DNA of 64,000 nucleotides from Phocaeicola coprocola DSM 17136 (GCF_000154845.1 NZ_DS981512.1:80194-144193), one strand, 5' to 3'; numbered from the stretch's first letter, positions 9,952-19,673 are shown. Notes: generated by a model not told the origin, from the sequence alone. Numbers and translations are program-made.

Positions 9952-11274
9952 TTATTTCAGGTATAAAGAAACTTTTCCGCTAATTTGCAACAGAGATATT
10001 TCACACATCTTTGTATCGTATTCGGCAGAAAGTATTCGTTCTTCTGCATCTAACAGGCTTTTTTGTGCTTCACGCATTTCAATACCAGACAAATCTCCTA
10101 ACAGATATCGTTCTTTGGCTATTTCGTGATTTTCTTTTGCTGCAATCAAGTTCTGACGTTCCAGATTGAGTAAGCGAATATTGTTACGGTATGCCTGCCA
10201 CAAATTGCTGAGATCGGCACGTAAACCTTGTTCCAGTTGTTCGCGTTCAAGTTGGGCATTTCGTATAGCAAGGCTTGCATTGCGTTTTTCACGTCGACGA
10301 TTGCCATCGAAAATGTTGAATCCGATGGTAACACCTCCATTAAATCCCCAGTTGTTCCGTCGTTGGATGGAGTTGATATCATATTTGTTCAGGGTATAGC
10401 CATATCCGGCATTCAGCCTTAGATAAGGATAATTGCGTGACAACACTTTCTTATAGTCCAGCTCGGCTAAAGTTGAATTTTGGTCAGCTTTCAATAAATT
10501 GGCATTGGTGTTTAGCGTAGCATTCCACAATTCATTGAAATCGAGCGAATGCTTCAGCTCGATAATAGAATCCTTTACTTTTATCGGACGGTCTACATCT
10601 TTATTTGCCATCATTTCATTCAGGTTGATACGCGAGGTATGTACCAGCTCTTGCTGTTTCATATACTGTGCACTATCGGCATTAAAATCGACTTTTGCCT
10701 GTTGATAATCCAGACGAGAGAAGTTTCCGATGTGATAGCGCTCTTCTACGATACGTAAACGTTCTTTTGATAACGAAACAGCATAACGGAAGTTTTTCAG
10801 GCGTATTTCCTGCTGAATATAATTGTAATACTCTGCTGTCAGACTGGCGATAAAGTCTTCTATTGCTATACGGGTATTGGTTGCTCCCTGGCGTTCCAGC
10901 TCCTTGAGTTCCTTGTATGTTGTACTGATGCTGAATCCGTCGAAGATGGTCCAGTTCAGATCCACACCGGCATCAAGAGTCTGGTCGAATACGTTTCGTT
11001 CTTTGACAACACTTCCGTCGTTTCGTTGTGTAGAGTTGGTATTGTCAATGTTTCCGGTATATCCTGCCGTCAAGTCTATTGTAGGCAGATAACCGGCGTT
11101 GGCAAGCGTTGCATTATTCTTGCTTATCTGTTCTTCATTGCGAGAGATGCGGAGAGAGTAATTGTTCAACAGTCCTTCCTCCAGACATTGCTTTAATGTG
11201 TATTCATATTGTGCGTGGGCCGGAAGGGTAGTGACAAACCAGATTATCAGTGATATATATGCAAAATGTTTCAT
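9952..11274 (-). CDS. TolC family outer-membrane efflux protein
   Basis: Outer-membrane channel of a tripartite efflux pump. The 440 residues start with a signal peptide (MKHFAYISLIIWFVTTLPAHAQ) and show two repeats of long alpha-helical OEP segments, for example ALKTSLDFNEL-like coil regions and a C-terminal LLDAEERILSAEYDTKMCEISLLQI stretch (split here by loops). Its start overlaps the RND gene stop by four bases (ATGA), so the two are translationally coupled. It is the last gene of the operon adaptor - pump - channel. Substrates cannot be read from the sequence. Confidence 0.92.
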   Translation of the reverse strand: MKHFAYISLIIWFVTTLPAHAQYEYTLKQCLEEGLLNNYSLRISRNEEQISKNNATLANAGYLPTIDLTAGYTGNIDNTNSTQRNDGSVVKERNVFDQTLDAGVDLNWTIFDGFSISTTYKELKELERQGATNTRIAIEDFIASLTAEYYNYIQQEIRLKNFRYAVSLSKERLRIVEERYHIGNFSRLDYQQAKVDFNADSAQYMKQQELVHTSRINLNEMMANKDVDRPIKVKDSIIELKHSLDFNELWNATLNTNANLLKADQNSTLAELDYKKVLSRNYPYLRLNAGYGYTLNKYDINSIQRRNNWGFNGGVTIGFNIFDGNRRREKRNASLAIRNAQLEREQLEQGLRADLSNLWQAYRNNIRLLNLERQNLIAAKENHEIAKERYLLGDLSGIEMREAQKSLLDAEERILSAEYDTKMCEISLLQISGKVSLYLK

Positions 11275-14200
11275 GCTTTTTTCTCTTTTTTTATTCGGTT
11301 AGTAGAAATGTAAGTGTAGATAGCCGGTACGATATACATCGTAAGGAAAGTAGATATTAACATACCTCCTACGACGGCTGTTCCCATTGCAATACGTTGG
11401 TTAGCGCCTTCTCCTGTAGCGAACGCCAATGGTATCAAGCCTAGAATTGTTGATGCACTGGTCATCAAGATCGGGCGTAGGCGCTGTAAGGCCGCGTCGC
11501 GTATAGCCAGCATTTTATCTTCTCCAGCTTCTTGTTTCTGATTGGCGAATTCCACAATCAGAATACCGTTTTTGGCTACCAGTCCAATCAACATAATAAT
11601 ACCTATCTGACTGAATATATTCATCGTTATATCACCGAAATACATGAATATCAAAGCTCCAGCAATGGCAAGTGGTACTGTCAGCATGATGATGAACGGA
11701 TCTTTAAAGCTTTCAAACTGTGCTGCCAGAATCAGATATATCAGCACGAGTGCAAGAATAAAAGCAAACATCAGGCTGGATGAGCTTTCACGATAATCTT
11801 TCGAGTCGCCCGATAAGGCTGTACGGAATGTTTCGTCCAGTGTTTCAGATGCTATTTTATCCATTTCTTCCAATCCCTGTCCGATAGTTTTTCCTTCTGC
11901 CAGTCCGGCTGATATTGTTGCCGATATAAATCGGTTGTAGTGGTAAAGCTTAGGAGGCGCAATGGATTCCACGAATTCTACCAGATTGTCCAATTGAATC
12001 ATTTCCCCTGCATCTTTACGGATGTAAATAGATTTGATGTTTGCCGGCTGATTACGTTGCTGGCGGTTTATCTGTCCTAATATTTCATATTGCTTACCAT
12101 TCATATAGAAATATCCCATACGCTGTCCGCTCAGTCCATATTGAAGTGTTTCGGCAACATCACGCACGTTTACCCCCATTGTTCCTGCTTTATCTCGGTT
12201 GATGTTTACCCGTACTTCGGGGCTGCTGAACTTTAAATCAACGTCAGCCATCTGGAAGGTAGGATTATCGTACACTTTATTTAAAAATTCGGGCAGGATT
12301 TTTTCCAGTTTTTCTATGCTGGTCGCCTGCAGTACATATTGTACAGGCATACTGCTTTTTCTTCCTCCGAAAGAAGATTGCTGCTGGACGAATGCCCTTG
12401 CCTTCGTTTTGCTCTTGATTGCTTTCGATATTTTTTCGGCCACCTCCATCTGGGAGTAGTCACGGTCTTTGATGTCTTTCAATGTAATCTGGACATTTCC
12501 ACTACCACTTGACACACGTGCTGTAACAGCTTCTGCATCCGGAATGATAGAATCTACCAAAGCATTGATGTCTTCAGTGTAATCGCGTATGTATTCATAA
12601 CTGGCTCCTTCGGCAGCCTTTGTACTAATGGTTATTTTCGAACGGTCCTCTAAAGGCGCCATTTCTGCTGGTATTACATTCCATAATACACCGATTAGAA
12701 TTAAGGTGATAATAGAAACAGGAATAGCAATAAAACGTTTCTTTAAGAATGCATTGAGGGAGCGGCTGTAGATGCGGTTCATTCCTTCAAAAAACGGTTC
12801 AGTCTTTCGGTAAAACCAACTTTGTTTTTCTCGATGGACAAGCATTTTGGTCGCAAGCATTGGGGTAAATGTCAATGCTGCAAAAGAAGAGATTAATACC
12901 GAACCAGCTACAACGAAGCTGAACTCCCGGAAAAGTCTGCCACTGGTTCCTTCCATAAATACGATAGGCAAGAACACAGCAACCAATGTTATGGTAGTAG
13001 AAATAACAGCGAAAAATATTTCTTTGGCCCCTTCTATACCGGCATCGAAAGGCTTCATACCTCTCTCTATGCGGATGTAAATATTTTCAGTCATCACAAT
13101 GGCATCATCTACTACCAATCCAACCGACAAGACAACGGCGAGCATCGTAAGCACGTTGATAGAAAAACCTGCTACGTACATTACGAAAAAGGCCCCGATT
13201 AGCGAAACTGGAATTACAATACAAGGTATAAGAGTAACACGCCAGTCGCGCAGGAAAAGGAAGATGATAATGATTACCAGAATGAAAGCTTCGTATACGG
13301 TGCTTTCTACTTCGGCAATAGAGGCACGGATAAATTTCGTGTTGTCAAATCCATAAGAAAAACTAACGTCTTCGGGCAAATCTTTTTTCATTTGCTCCAT
13401 ACGTTCGTAAACAGCATCCGCTATTTCGATATGGTTTGCTCCCGGTTGAGGTATGACTACTACTCCTACCATAGGAACTCCATTCATTTTCATATAACTT
13501 TTAATATCGGCAGCTCCCAATTCGGCATAGCCGATATCGCTTAAGCGTATAACCTGTCCGTTTACTTCCTTTATTACTACGTTGTTAAATTCGGTAGCCG
13601 TGTGCATCTGTCCCATAGTACGTAAGGTAAGTTCCATTGTGTTACCTTCTATACTGCCGGAGGGAAGTTCCACATTTTCATTATCTATGGCATTTTTGAT
13701 GTCTACAGGAGTAATTCCGTAGCCGGCCATTTTGGTCGGGTCCAGCCACAGACGCATTGAATAGCGTTTTTCTCCCCAAATGGAAACACTACTTACATCG
13801 GATATTGTCTGTAATTGTTCCTTGACGGTGAGATCGGCTATTTCGCTCAACTCTAGCAGTGAGCGTGTATTGCTTTGGATGGCCACCATCAGAATAGGGC
13901 TGGCATCGGCGTCAGCTTTGGAAACAGTAGGAGGGTCGCAGTCGCGCGGGAGATAACGCTGTGCACGTGAAACTTTGTCGCGTACATCGTTGGCGGCAGT
14001 CTCCAGGTCGACAGACAATTCAAATTCAACAGTAATACGGCATTGTCCTTGCCGGCTTACACTTGAAAGAGAACGTATACCGGGAATACCGTTGATATTT
14101 TGTTCAAGCGGTTCGGTGATCTGGCTTTCTATAATGTCGGCATTGGCTCCTGAATAACTACACGTAACGGAGATGATCGGATTGTCTACCGAGGGATATT

Positions 14201-14306
14201 CGCGTACTCCCAGCGTTGTATAACCAATTAATCCAAAAAGCAAGATGATAATGGTGAGTACGGTAGCCAATACCGGTCGGCGGATGCTAAGTTCGGATAT
14301 ATTCAT
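11271..14306 (-). CDS. RND efflux pump permease (AcrB/MexB family)
   Basis: Proton-driven inner-membrane pump of 1011 residues in the hydrophobe/amphiphile exporter group. It has two halves, each with a transmembrane helix followed by a large periplasmic loop and a helix bundle. Helix 4 carries GLVVDDAIVMTENI, whose paired Asp residues relay protons in this family. The second half has GLVAKNGILIVEFANQ. It begins MNISELSIRRPVLATVLTIII, the normal N-terminal helix. It forms an operon with the adaptor (14-base gap) and the TolC-like channel (4-base overlap). No repressor gene is adjacent. Confidence 0.95.
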   Translation of the reverse strand: MNISELSIRRPVLATVLTIIILLFGLIGYTTLGVREYPSVDNPIISVTCSYSGANADIIESQITEPLEQNINGIPGIRSLSSVSRQGQCRITVEFELSVDLETAANDVRDKVSRAQRYLPRDCDPPTVSKADADASPILMVAIQSNTRSLLELSEIADLTVKEQLQTISDVSSVSIWGEKRYSMRLWLDPTKMAGYGITPVDIKNAIDNENVELPSGSIEGNTMELTLRTMGQMHTATEFNNVVIKEVNGQVIRLSDIGYAELGAADIKSYMKMNGVPMVGVVVIPQPGANHIEIADAVYERMEQMKKDLPEDVSFSYGFDNTKFIRASIAEVESTVYEAFILVIIIIFLFLRDWRVTLIPCIVIPVSLIGAFFVMYVAGFSINVLTMLAVVLSVGLVVDDAIVMTENIYIRIERGMKPFDAGIEGAKEIFFAVISTTITLVAVFLPIVFMEGTSGRLFREFSFVVAGSVLISSFAALTFTPMLATKMLVHREKQSWFYRKTEPFFEGMNRIYSRSLNAFLKKRFIAIPVSIITLILIGVLWNVIPAEMAPLEDRSKITISTKAAEGASYEYIRDYTEDINALVDSIIPDAEAVTARVSSGSGNVQITLKDIKDRDYSQMEVAEKISKAIKSKTKARAFVQQQSSFGGRKSSMPVQYVLQATSIEKLEKILPEFLNKVYDNPTFQMADVDLKFSSPEVRVNINRDKAGTMGVNVRDVAETLQYGLSGQRMGYFYMNGKQYEILGQINRQQRNQPANIKSIYIRKDAGEMIQLDNLVEFVESIAPPKLYHYNRFISATISAGLAEGKTIGQGLEEMDKIASETLDETFRTALSGDSKDYRESSSSLMFAFILALVLIYLILAAQFESFKDPFIIMLTVPLAIAGALIFMYFGDITMNIFSQIGIIMLIGLVAKNGILIVEFANQKQEAGEDKMLAIRDAALQRLRPILMTSASTILGLIPLAFATGEGANQRIAMGTAVVGGMLISTFLTMYIVPAIYTYISTNRIKKEKKA

Positions 14307-14320
14307 ACGGCGGACAGGTA

Positions 14321-15397
14321 TTAGTTGATATTGTCAAGAACAACAGGCATGCCGGTACGCAGCTGTAAGGTTCCGGAGGTAAGGATTGTATCTCCTGCGG
14401 CTAATCCTCGTACTATTTGCACTTCTGCTTCTGTGCGGATTCCAATCTCGACATCTACCGGTTGGGCAACACCCGAACGATAAACAAACACTTTATTCTT
14501 TCCCATTTCCGGAACGATGGCTTCCGATGGAATAGCTATGGCATCTTTAATTTCGTTTTGTTTCAATGTGATGTCGGCATACCGTCCGGGAAGCAGTTCA
14601 CCATTGGTGTTTGGGTATAAGGCGCGCACTGTCAAGGTATGGGTTTCCGGATCAATACTCGATTCCGTTGCATATACTTGAGCATCGAAAGCATCCAGTC
14701 TTCCTTCTATTTTGAAAGATAATCTGGTTCCTTTTTTGATTTGTCGTGCATAACGTTCCGGTACGGCAAATTCTACTTTTAGTGGGGTAATTTTGGTGAG
14801 TTTGGCTATAACTGTAGTAGGAGAGGCATATGCTCCTACACTGACTTGGCGCAGACCGATTACACCATCGAAAGGAGCACGTAGCTCGGTCATGTCAATA
14901 TTGGCTTTGATGTTTTCTATATCTGCATGAAGCGTAGCGAGTTCTGTCTTAACCTGTTCGTATGCTTCCTTACTTACTGCATCTCGTTGTAATAGTGCAT
15001 TCTGTCGGAATACTCGGTCTTCGGCAAGTGGCATTTGTGCCTTTAGACGGTCTAATTGTGCTTGTAACTGACTGTCATTTACTTTTGCCAGCAACTGACC
15101 TTTAGTAACAAAACTACCTTCCGTGAAATTAATGTCGATGATTTTTCCTGAAGTCTCGAAAGACAAATCTACCTCTTCGTCGGGCATAAGCTTACCACTG
15201 ACAAATAACTGGTCGGTCAGTAAATGTGGTTTAATGATCTGTGCATTTACATTCAGACTTTTCTTTTTATTTGTTTTTATTGTTGGGCTAGCTTCATTTA
15301 GTTCTTCATTTTCTTTGGGAGTGAAATTATGGATTCCTAAGCCGATTAATCCGGCTCCTACCAGAATGATAATTCCCCATTTTACTCGTTTGTCCAT
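14321..15397 (-). CDS. RND efflux periplasmic adaptor (membrane fusion protein)
   Basis: Links the pump to the outer-membrane channel. The 358 residues have an N-terminal membrane anchor (WGIIILVGAGLIGLGI), a lipoyl half-motif near residues 75-110 (GKIIDINFTEGSFVTKGQLL), a short coiled-coil hairpin, the second lipoyl half (ELRAPFDGVIGLRQVSVGAY) and beta-barrel and MP domains. First gene of the operon. A TAAGTTTG box at 15452-15459 is a likely -7 element. Confidence 0.93.
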   Translation of the reverse strand: MDKRVKWGIIILVGAGLIGLGIHNFTPKENEELNEASPTIKTNKKKSLNVNAQIIKPHLLTDQLFVSGKLMPDEEVDLSFETSGKIIDINFTEGSFVTKGQLLAKVNDSQLQAQLDRLKAQMPLAEDRVFRQNALLQRDAVSKEAYEQVKTELATLHADIENIKANIDMTELRAPFDGVIGLRQVSVGAYASPTTVIAKLTKITPLKVEFAVPERYARQIKKGTRLSFKIEGRLDAFDAQVYATESSIDPETHTLTVRALYPNTNGELLPGRYADITLKQNEIKDAIAIPSEAIVPEMGKNKVFVYRSGVAQPVDVEIGIRTEAEVQIVRGLAAGDTILTSGTLQLRTGMPVVLDNIN

Positions 15398-15451
15398 GTG
15401 TTTTTATGGTATAAATTAAGATTTGGAAATAATGATTATTAACTTTGATAA

Positions 15452-15459
15452 CAAACTTA
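15452..15459 (-). promoter_or_regulatory. -7 box of the RND operon
   Basis: Minus-strand TAAGTTTG matches TAnnTTTG, 55 bases upstream of the adaptor gene. Further upstream, 15487-15506 has two copies of the palindromic octamer TTTGCAAA-like sequence, which could be an operator but overlaps the end of the neighbouring terminator. Confidence 0.4.
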
Positions 15460-15503
15460 AGGAATTGTTTAAATAGAGAATACCTTATTTGCAAAAATTT
15501 GCA

Positions 15504-15561
15504 AATAAAAAATCCTTTCATTCTTTTGCCTGTAAACGTAAGACTTTAAAGAATGAAAGGA
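15504..15561 (-). terminator. Rho-independent terminator after the M28 peptidase gene
   Basis: On the minus strand a 13-bp perfect stem (TCCTTTCATTCTT with its complement, arms at 15513-15525 and 15549-15561) is followed directly by a T-rich run. It closes the frr-rsgA-peptidase group. Confidence 0.8.
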
Positions 15562-15607
15562 ATTACAGCTGTTTTGATAAAATATATTTTATAAATCCTT
15601 TAGATAT

Positions 15608-16630
15608 TTAGAAAGATATATTTGCCATTTTCCATAGCCCAAGGAAAGATGTTTTGGTTATTTCTACCAGCTTGTCCCAGTTTATTTTATCAGCTTCATC
15701 ACCCGGAAGATGATAATCCGGATGCCAGTCTGTGTGATACCACATAATTGGAATACCCAGTTTGGCAAAGGTTCCGTTGTCACTACCTCCTACAGGATTG
15801 TCCCATGCACGATAGTCGGGCTGTAGATTCAGATTGTAATGCTCGATATCTTCTTTCAGCCATTCACCGAAGGCAGGTGTTCCTTTGGTAAAGAAGTATA
15901 CTACATGCCAGGGACGTGACTCATCATTATTTCTTCCTATCATGTCGAAATTTAAGTATCCCTTCACTTGCTTGATTTGCGGAAAGGTCTGTGCAAAATA
16001 TTTTGAACCTAACAATCCTTTTTCCTCTCCGTCCCAGAAGGCAAAAATAACAGTACGTTCTGGTTGCTTGCCTGTAGCCAGGAAGGAACGCACAATCTGT
16101 AGAACGGCTGAAACTCCCGATGCATTGTCATCGGCGCCATTATAAATCTGATCACCATCCAGCATGGGATCGTAACCGATATGATCATAATGTGCACCTA
16201 TTATGACGATCTCGTCCTTGTTCTTTCCATCTATTTTTGCAAGTACATTGCGCATGTGATATTTTTGATGTACTCCCTGTTTGATTAGTTGGATTGAATC
16301 GGGATGAACTTGCAACTTGCCTTTTTTCTGTCGTTCTACACGGTATGCTTCAAACGGTTGGAAATAGCTGTCGAATACCGGAGAAACACCCCATTGCTGT
16401 AATAGCGAAGCAATGTAGTTTCCGGCTATTCTTCCCTCTTCTGTTCCGGCTTCCCGGCCTTTCAGCTCATCTGCTGCCAGGAAACGGACAAAAGCTTCTG
16501 CATTTGCCTGGTTGATTTGAGCAAGTCCTTTTTCCTCTGGAGTAGGTCTTGAGTTTTTCTTTGCATATGCATTTGTAGTTGCAAACCACGACATGGTTGC
16601 AAGTAGTATACAAAAAGTGAATTTTTTCAT
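15608..16630 (-). CDS. Secreted M28 family zinc metallopeptidase
   Basis: Periplasmic or surface aminopeptidase-like enzyme of 340 residues. A signal peptide is present (MKKFTFCILLATMSWFATTNAYA). Zinc ligands of the M28 family are visible in order: GAHYDHIG, NGADDNASG, DGEEKGLLGS, NFDMIGR and the C-terminal WYHTDWHPDYH. A short PA-like insertion is not evident. Natural substrates are probably short peptides. Related proteins also include glutaminyl cyclases, but the full set of metal ligands favours a peptidase. It lies 19 bases after rsgA and may be co-transcribed with it. Confidence 0.9.
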   Translation of the reverse strand: MKKFTFCILLATMSWFATTNAYAKKNSRPTPEEKGLAQINQANAEAFVRFLAADELKGREAGTEEGRIAGNYIASLLQQWGVSPVFDSYFQPFEAYRVERQKKGKLQVHPDSIQLIKQGVHQKYHMRNVLAKIDGKNKDEIVIIGAHYDHIGYDPMLDGDQIYNGADDNASGVSAVLQIVRSFLATGKQPERTVIFAFWDGEEKGLLGSKYFAQTFPQIKQVKGYLNFDMIGRNNDESRPWHVVYFFTKGTPAFGEWLKEDIEHYNLNLQPDYRAWDNPVGGSDNGTFAKLGIPIMWYHTDWHPDYHLPGDEADKINWDKLVEITKTSFLGLWKMANISF

Positions 16631-16649
16631 GTCTGTTAGATTTAAAAGA

Positions 16650-17585
16650 TTAATAAGCTGAGCGGTATTTCCCTTCTTCTTTGTCCTCCAGTATATTTAA
16701 GTAAGAAGCATAACGTGATTCACTGATATAATGGTTTTCCACGGCTTCACGTACGGCGCATCCCGGTTCATGTCGATGGGTACAATTACCGTATTTGCAT
16801 TTAGCTGAGAACTCAAAGATTTCTTTGAAGTAATGTCCTACTTCTTCGTCCTCCATGTCAAAAGTACCAAACCCTTTAATTCCCGGAGTGTCAATGATAT
16901 AACCTTCTTCACCTATAGGAAACATTTCAGAGAAAGTCGTAGTGTGCATACCTTTATTATGTACTGTCGATATTTCTCCTGTTTTTATTTTTTGATCTGG
17001 AAGGATGGCGTTAATTAATGTCGATTTTCCAACTCCGGAATGTCCGGAAAATAAGGTGACTTTTCCTTTCAGCTCTTTTTTTATTTCTTCGATATCTGTC
17101 TGATTTAATGCAGAAATCTTGAAGCAAGGATAACCGATATGTGTGTAAAGATTGGTCAATGCTTCCAGATAATGAAGTTCCTCATCCGAATACCGGTCGA
17201 TTTTGTTGAATACAAGACAGACAGGTACACGATAAGCTTCTGCTGATGCCAGAAAACGGTCGATGAACGTAGTTGATGTTTCCGGATAGTTGACAGTAAC
17301 TATCAGCATGCACTGGTTCAGATTTGCTGCAATAATATGCGATTGTTTGGACAGATTTGATGCACGACGGATAATATAATTTTTCCGGTCTTCTATTTCT
17401 GTAATGAAAGCTGTACCTTCAGCGTTGATTGAGATTTGTACCCGGTCGCCTACGGCAATGGGATTGGTACTACGGATTCCTTTCAGGCGGAAGTTTCCTT
17501 TGATTTTACATTCTATTTGCCGGTTGTCGTCTGTTTTGACGAGATACCAACTTCCTGTGTTTTTAATGACTAAGCCTTTTTCCAA
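16650..17585 (-). CDS. rsgA: Ribosome small-subunit-dependent GTPase A
   Basis: Late 30S assembly GTPase with circularly permuted G motifs. After an OB-fold N-terminus come G4 NKID, G1 GHSGVGKST and G3 DTPG, then a zinc-binding C-terminus ([16 protein letters not shown]). I chose a TTG start at 17585 ([16 protein letters not shown] read as MEKG...). The upstream ATG at 17630 adds 15 hydrophobic residues unlike the family, and the extension lies inside the hairpin between frr and rsgA. Length is then 311 residues. Start choice is an inference; the function is firm. Confidence 0.9.
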   Translation of the reverse strand: MEKGLVIKNTGSWYLVKTDDNRQIECKIKGNFRLKGIRSTNPIAVGDRVQISINAEGTAFITEIEDRKNYIIRRASNLSKQSHIIAANLNQCMLIVTVNYPETSTTFIDRFLASAEAYRVPVCLVFNKIDRYSDEELHYLEALTNLYTHIGYPCFKISALNQTDIEEIKKELKGKVTLFSGHSGVGKSTLINAILPDQKIKTGEISTVHNKGMHTTTFSEMFPIGEEGYIIDTPGIKGFGTFDMEDEEVGHYFKEIFEFSAKCKYGNCTHRHEPGCAVREAVENHYISESRYASYLNILEDKEEGKYRSAY

Positions 17586-17591
17586 ATTTTT

Positions 17592-17676
17592 ATAGGATGA
17601 AAGATAAAGGATGAAGAAAAGCTGACGCATTCTGTTTTCAGAGCGTCGTTGAAGCTTCGTTCTTCATCCTTTATAA
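17592..17676 (-). promoter_or_regulatory. Hairpin between frr and rsgA
   Basis: AAAGGATGAAGAA at about 17597-17609 pairs with TTCTTCATCCTTT at about 17660-17672. It may be a terminator or processing site separating frr from rsgA. It argues against translation starting at 17630. Confidence 0.45.
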
Positions 17677-17682
17677 AATTAA

Positions 17683-18243
17683 TTAAACAGTCATGATTTC
17701 TTTGTCTTTAGCAGCAAGCATATCGTCGATCTGTTTGATATACTTGTCATGAGATTTCTGCAATTTTGCTTCAGAGTTCTTTTGTTCGTCTTCAGGCATA
17801 CCGTCTTTTACGGCTTTTTTCAAAGCATCGATAGCATCACGTCGTGCGTTACGAACGCTGACTTTAGCTGTTTCGCCTTCACCTTTACACTGTTTTGCCA
17901 GTTGTTTACGACGCTCTTCTGTCAAAGGAGGAATACCTATACGGATAATTTCTCCATTGTTTTCGGGCATGATACCCAATTCAGAGTCGATAATTGCTTT
18001 TTCAATAACACGGAACATACTCTTGTCCCAAGGTTTTATAGCGATACTGCGTGCATCAGGGGTAGTCACTGCTGCTACATTATTGATGGGGACCATGCTT
18101 CCGTAAGAATCTACGCGGATGCCGTCCAGCAAGCGTACGTCTGCTTTTCCTGCACGGATGTGTGCCAGTGCATCTTCCAGATACATAATTGCCATATCCA
18201 TTTTCTCTTCAGCTCCGCTGAGAATTGTCTTTGAGTCTGCCAT
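17683..18243 (-). CDS. frr: Ribosome recycling factor
   Basis: Splits post-termination ribosomes together with EF-G. The 186-residue protein matches the family in length and has typical stretches such as [16 protein letters not shown] and [20 protein letters not shown], plus the charged helical C-terminus. It is the last clearly chromosomal gene before the integrated element. A strong promoter lies upstream at 18294-18324. Confidence 0.97.
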   Translation of the reverse strand: MADSKTILSGAEEKMDMAIMYLEDALAHIRAGKADVRLLDGIRVDSYGSMVPINNVAAVTTPDARSIAIKPWDKSMFRVIEKAIIDSELGIMPENNGEIIRIGIPPLTEERRKQLAKQCKGEGETAKVSVRNARRDAIDALKKAVKDGMPEDEQKNSEAKLQKSHDKYIKQIDDMLAAKDKEIMTV

Positions 18244-18293
18244 ATTAAAATTCTAAAGTTTATCGGGTTAGACTTATGCTAAATTAATGTGAA

Positions 18294-18324
18294 CAAAAAT
18301 ACATGATTTTTTATTTTTCTGCAA
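18294..18324 (-). promoter_or_regulatory. Promoter of frr
   Basis: Minus-strand TATTTTTG (18294-18301) with TTG at 18322-18324 gives TTG-N20-TAttTTTG, a close match to the Bacteroidetes consensus, about 50 bases from the frr start. Confidence 0.65.
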
Positions 18325-18849
18325 TAGTTTACTGATAATTATGCTAATGGCTATGAGTGAATGTCTGTATTTAGTATGATAAAAGAGCGGGATTTTTATT
18401 GCGAATAAATTCAATCTCTCAAAAATAGTTTATATAATGATTTGAAAATCAGATTGTTGAAAATTTCACGATTTTAATTAAGGAACAAACAAGAAACAAA
18501 ATCGTTAATTAAAGGTATTTCCCAATTTTTTGTTTTCACTCTGTTTCTTTCTTTGCACTTGCTTATAATCGGGACTTCTTGAACAGCTTCCCACCAGATT
18601 TTTTTCGTCCGATGGTTGCATGTGAGCTTCCAAGAACCACTGCAGCCAAAAGAAAAAAGCAAGTATTCTTTAGTTCATACAAAGATAAGGAAAAACTTAT
18701 AGGCAGGCAAATTTGGCTGCCTAAATATAGTTTACTTTGATTTAGCATATATATAGGCTAATGGACTAAACTAAACCTTTTCCCGAACTTCGTAAAACAC
18801 TCCGGTCCCATTGTACAGCCAAAAGAAAAAAACATTCCACGTCATATTT
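18325..18849. other. Gene-free junction between chromosome and integrated element
   Basis: No convincing gene. Base composition is AT-rich to about 18.75 kb and then changes. It holds a perfect small palindrome around 18699-18722 (TAGGCAG...CTGCCTA) and two direct copies of CAGCCAAAAGAAAAAA (18643-18658 and 18816-18831). The left end of the element lies somewhere here. The exact att site cannot be fixed without the other end. Confidence 0.4.
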
Positions 18850-18986
18850 TTCTTTTCGCTGCAACCCCCTTTTTATAAACCATCAACCTTTTACACGAGA
18901 TCTTCTCTTCCCTGTGTTCGCACATCCGCTTTCGGGCTGCCTGATATGAATTGTGTCGCAAAGGTACTTGTCATGTCTTTCTTGTA

Positions 18987-19070
18987 TGCAAGGTCAAAGC
19001 CTAACGGTTCACGACAAAATCTCCACCCTCCGTTCCGCACGGGTAGTATTTAATCGTGAAACCTTGCATA
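18987..19070 (+). promoter_or_regulatory. 84-bp structured element, copy A1
   Basis: Outer stem ATGCAAGG/CCTTGCAT, inner stem GGTTCACGA (19007-19015) with TCGTGAAACC (19055-19064) including one bulge, then a loop with AAAATCTCCACCC and GGGTAGTATTT that can form a short ACCC/GGGT stem. The same architecture with different stem bases recurs at 61146-61220, which is evidence for selected pairing. It could be an RNA leader or a folded single-strand DNA site. Confidence 0.6.
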
Positions 19071-19110
19071 AAGAGCCATGACACCTTTTGAAGCGACATA
19101 ATTAAATCAA

Positions 19111-19146
19111 GCCCGAAAGTAGCTGGATGCTACAAGAGGGAAAAAA
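19111..19146 (+). promoter_or_regulatory. CCC-hairpin-AGGG leader, copy B1
   Basis: CCCG (19113-19116), hairpin GTAGC/GCTAC (19120-19124 with 19130-19134), then AGGG (19138-19141) and an A-rich run, 22 bases before the ATG at 19168. Same layout as six other spacers in the window. Confidence 0.6.
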
Positions 19147-19167
19147 GAAAACTTAAAATTCAAAGTT

Positions 19168-19464
19168 ATGGCAAACTACGCAACAAACATTTTCCACGCA
19201 AGTACGGAAAACAAACAAGACCTCAATAAGATAGAGGCATTTCTGGACGATAATTTCAACGGCTTTGTCAACCGGTATGGCGACACGGTAGATGCCGAAT
19301 TTGATTCCCGCTGGGAATACCCGGAAAAAGCAATCAACGAATTAATAGCCTTATTGGCAGCCAAAGACAAAATCTATATCCGCATACTGACATACGAGTT
19401 AGAGGACGAATACGTGAGCTTTCGGATATTCTCGCAAGGTAAATGGAACATTAAGTTATCCTAA
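19168..19464 (+). CDS. Hypothetical protein, 98 aa (possible short YubB-like fold)
   Basis: Function unknown. Soluble acidic protein starting MANYATNIFHASTENKQDL, with an RWEYPEKAINELIALL segment and a LEDEYVSFRIFSQGKW ending. The alternation of a polar N-terminal strand, an aromatic-Pro-Glu turn and a closing Gly-Trp recalls the YubB/DUF1281-like proteins at 24.1 and 57.0 kb, but the match is weak and only by eye. First gene of a run of five closely spaced genes (19168-20577) under the A1/B1 leader. Confidence 0.7.
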   Translation: MANYATNIFHASTENKQDLNKIEAFLDDNFNGFVNRYGDTVDAEFDSRWEYPEKAINELIALLAAKDKIYIRILTYELEDEYVSFRIFSQGKWNIKLS

Positions 19465-19482
19465 ACCTAAACACAATTCACT

Positions 19483-19659
19483 ATGTACGAATACGAAGAA
19501 GATAGCGATATTATCGGTTTGTCCTGCACGTTGCTCAATCCATATAAAGGTTACATGGAAGGCACAATCGTGGGCGACTATGGCAATACCATAGTTGTCC
19601 GCCTTGAAAGCGGCAAGGAAATTTCAGAATACCGTGATGAAGTGATTATCCATGATTAA
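19483..19659 (+). CDS. Small hypothetical protein, 58 aa
   Basis: Frame from ATG 19483 to TAA 19657-19659 gives MYEYEEDSDIIGLSCTLLN... ending EYRDEVIIHD. The alternation GTIVGDYGNTIVVRLESGKE suggests a small beta-barrel (SH3-like), but no family is recognised. It fits between its neighbours with gaps of 18 and 14 bases, which supports it as a real gene of the cluster. Confidence 0.65.
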   Translation: MYEYEEDSDIIGLSCTLLNPYKGYMEGTIVGDYGNTIVVRLESGKEISEYRDEVIIHD

Positions 19660-19673
19660 ACGATAGCAAACGT

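Larger units (their letters stand above)
18850..19167 (+). repeat. Long spacer repeat, copy 1
   Basis: About 318 bp, nearly identical by eye to 20731-21049, each ending at the ATG of a small-gene cluster. From left to right it has CCTTTTAT-like motifs, a minus-strand TACCTTTG box (18960-18967), an 84-bp structured element (18987-19070) and a CCC-hairpin-AGGG leader (19113-19141). Two large copies only 1.9 kb apart suggest a reused regulatory cassette. They are not insertion-sequence ends, since no transposase lies between them. Confidence 0.85.
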
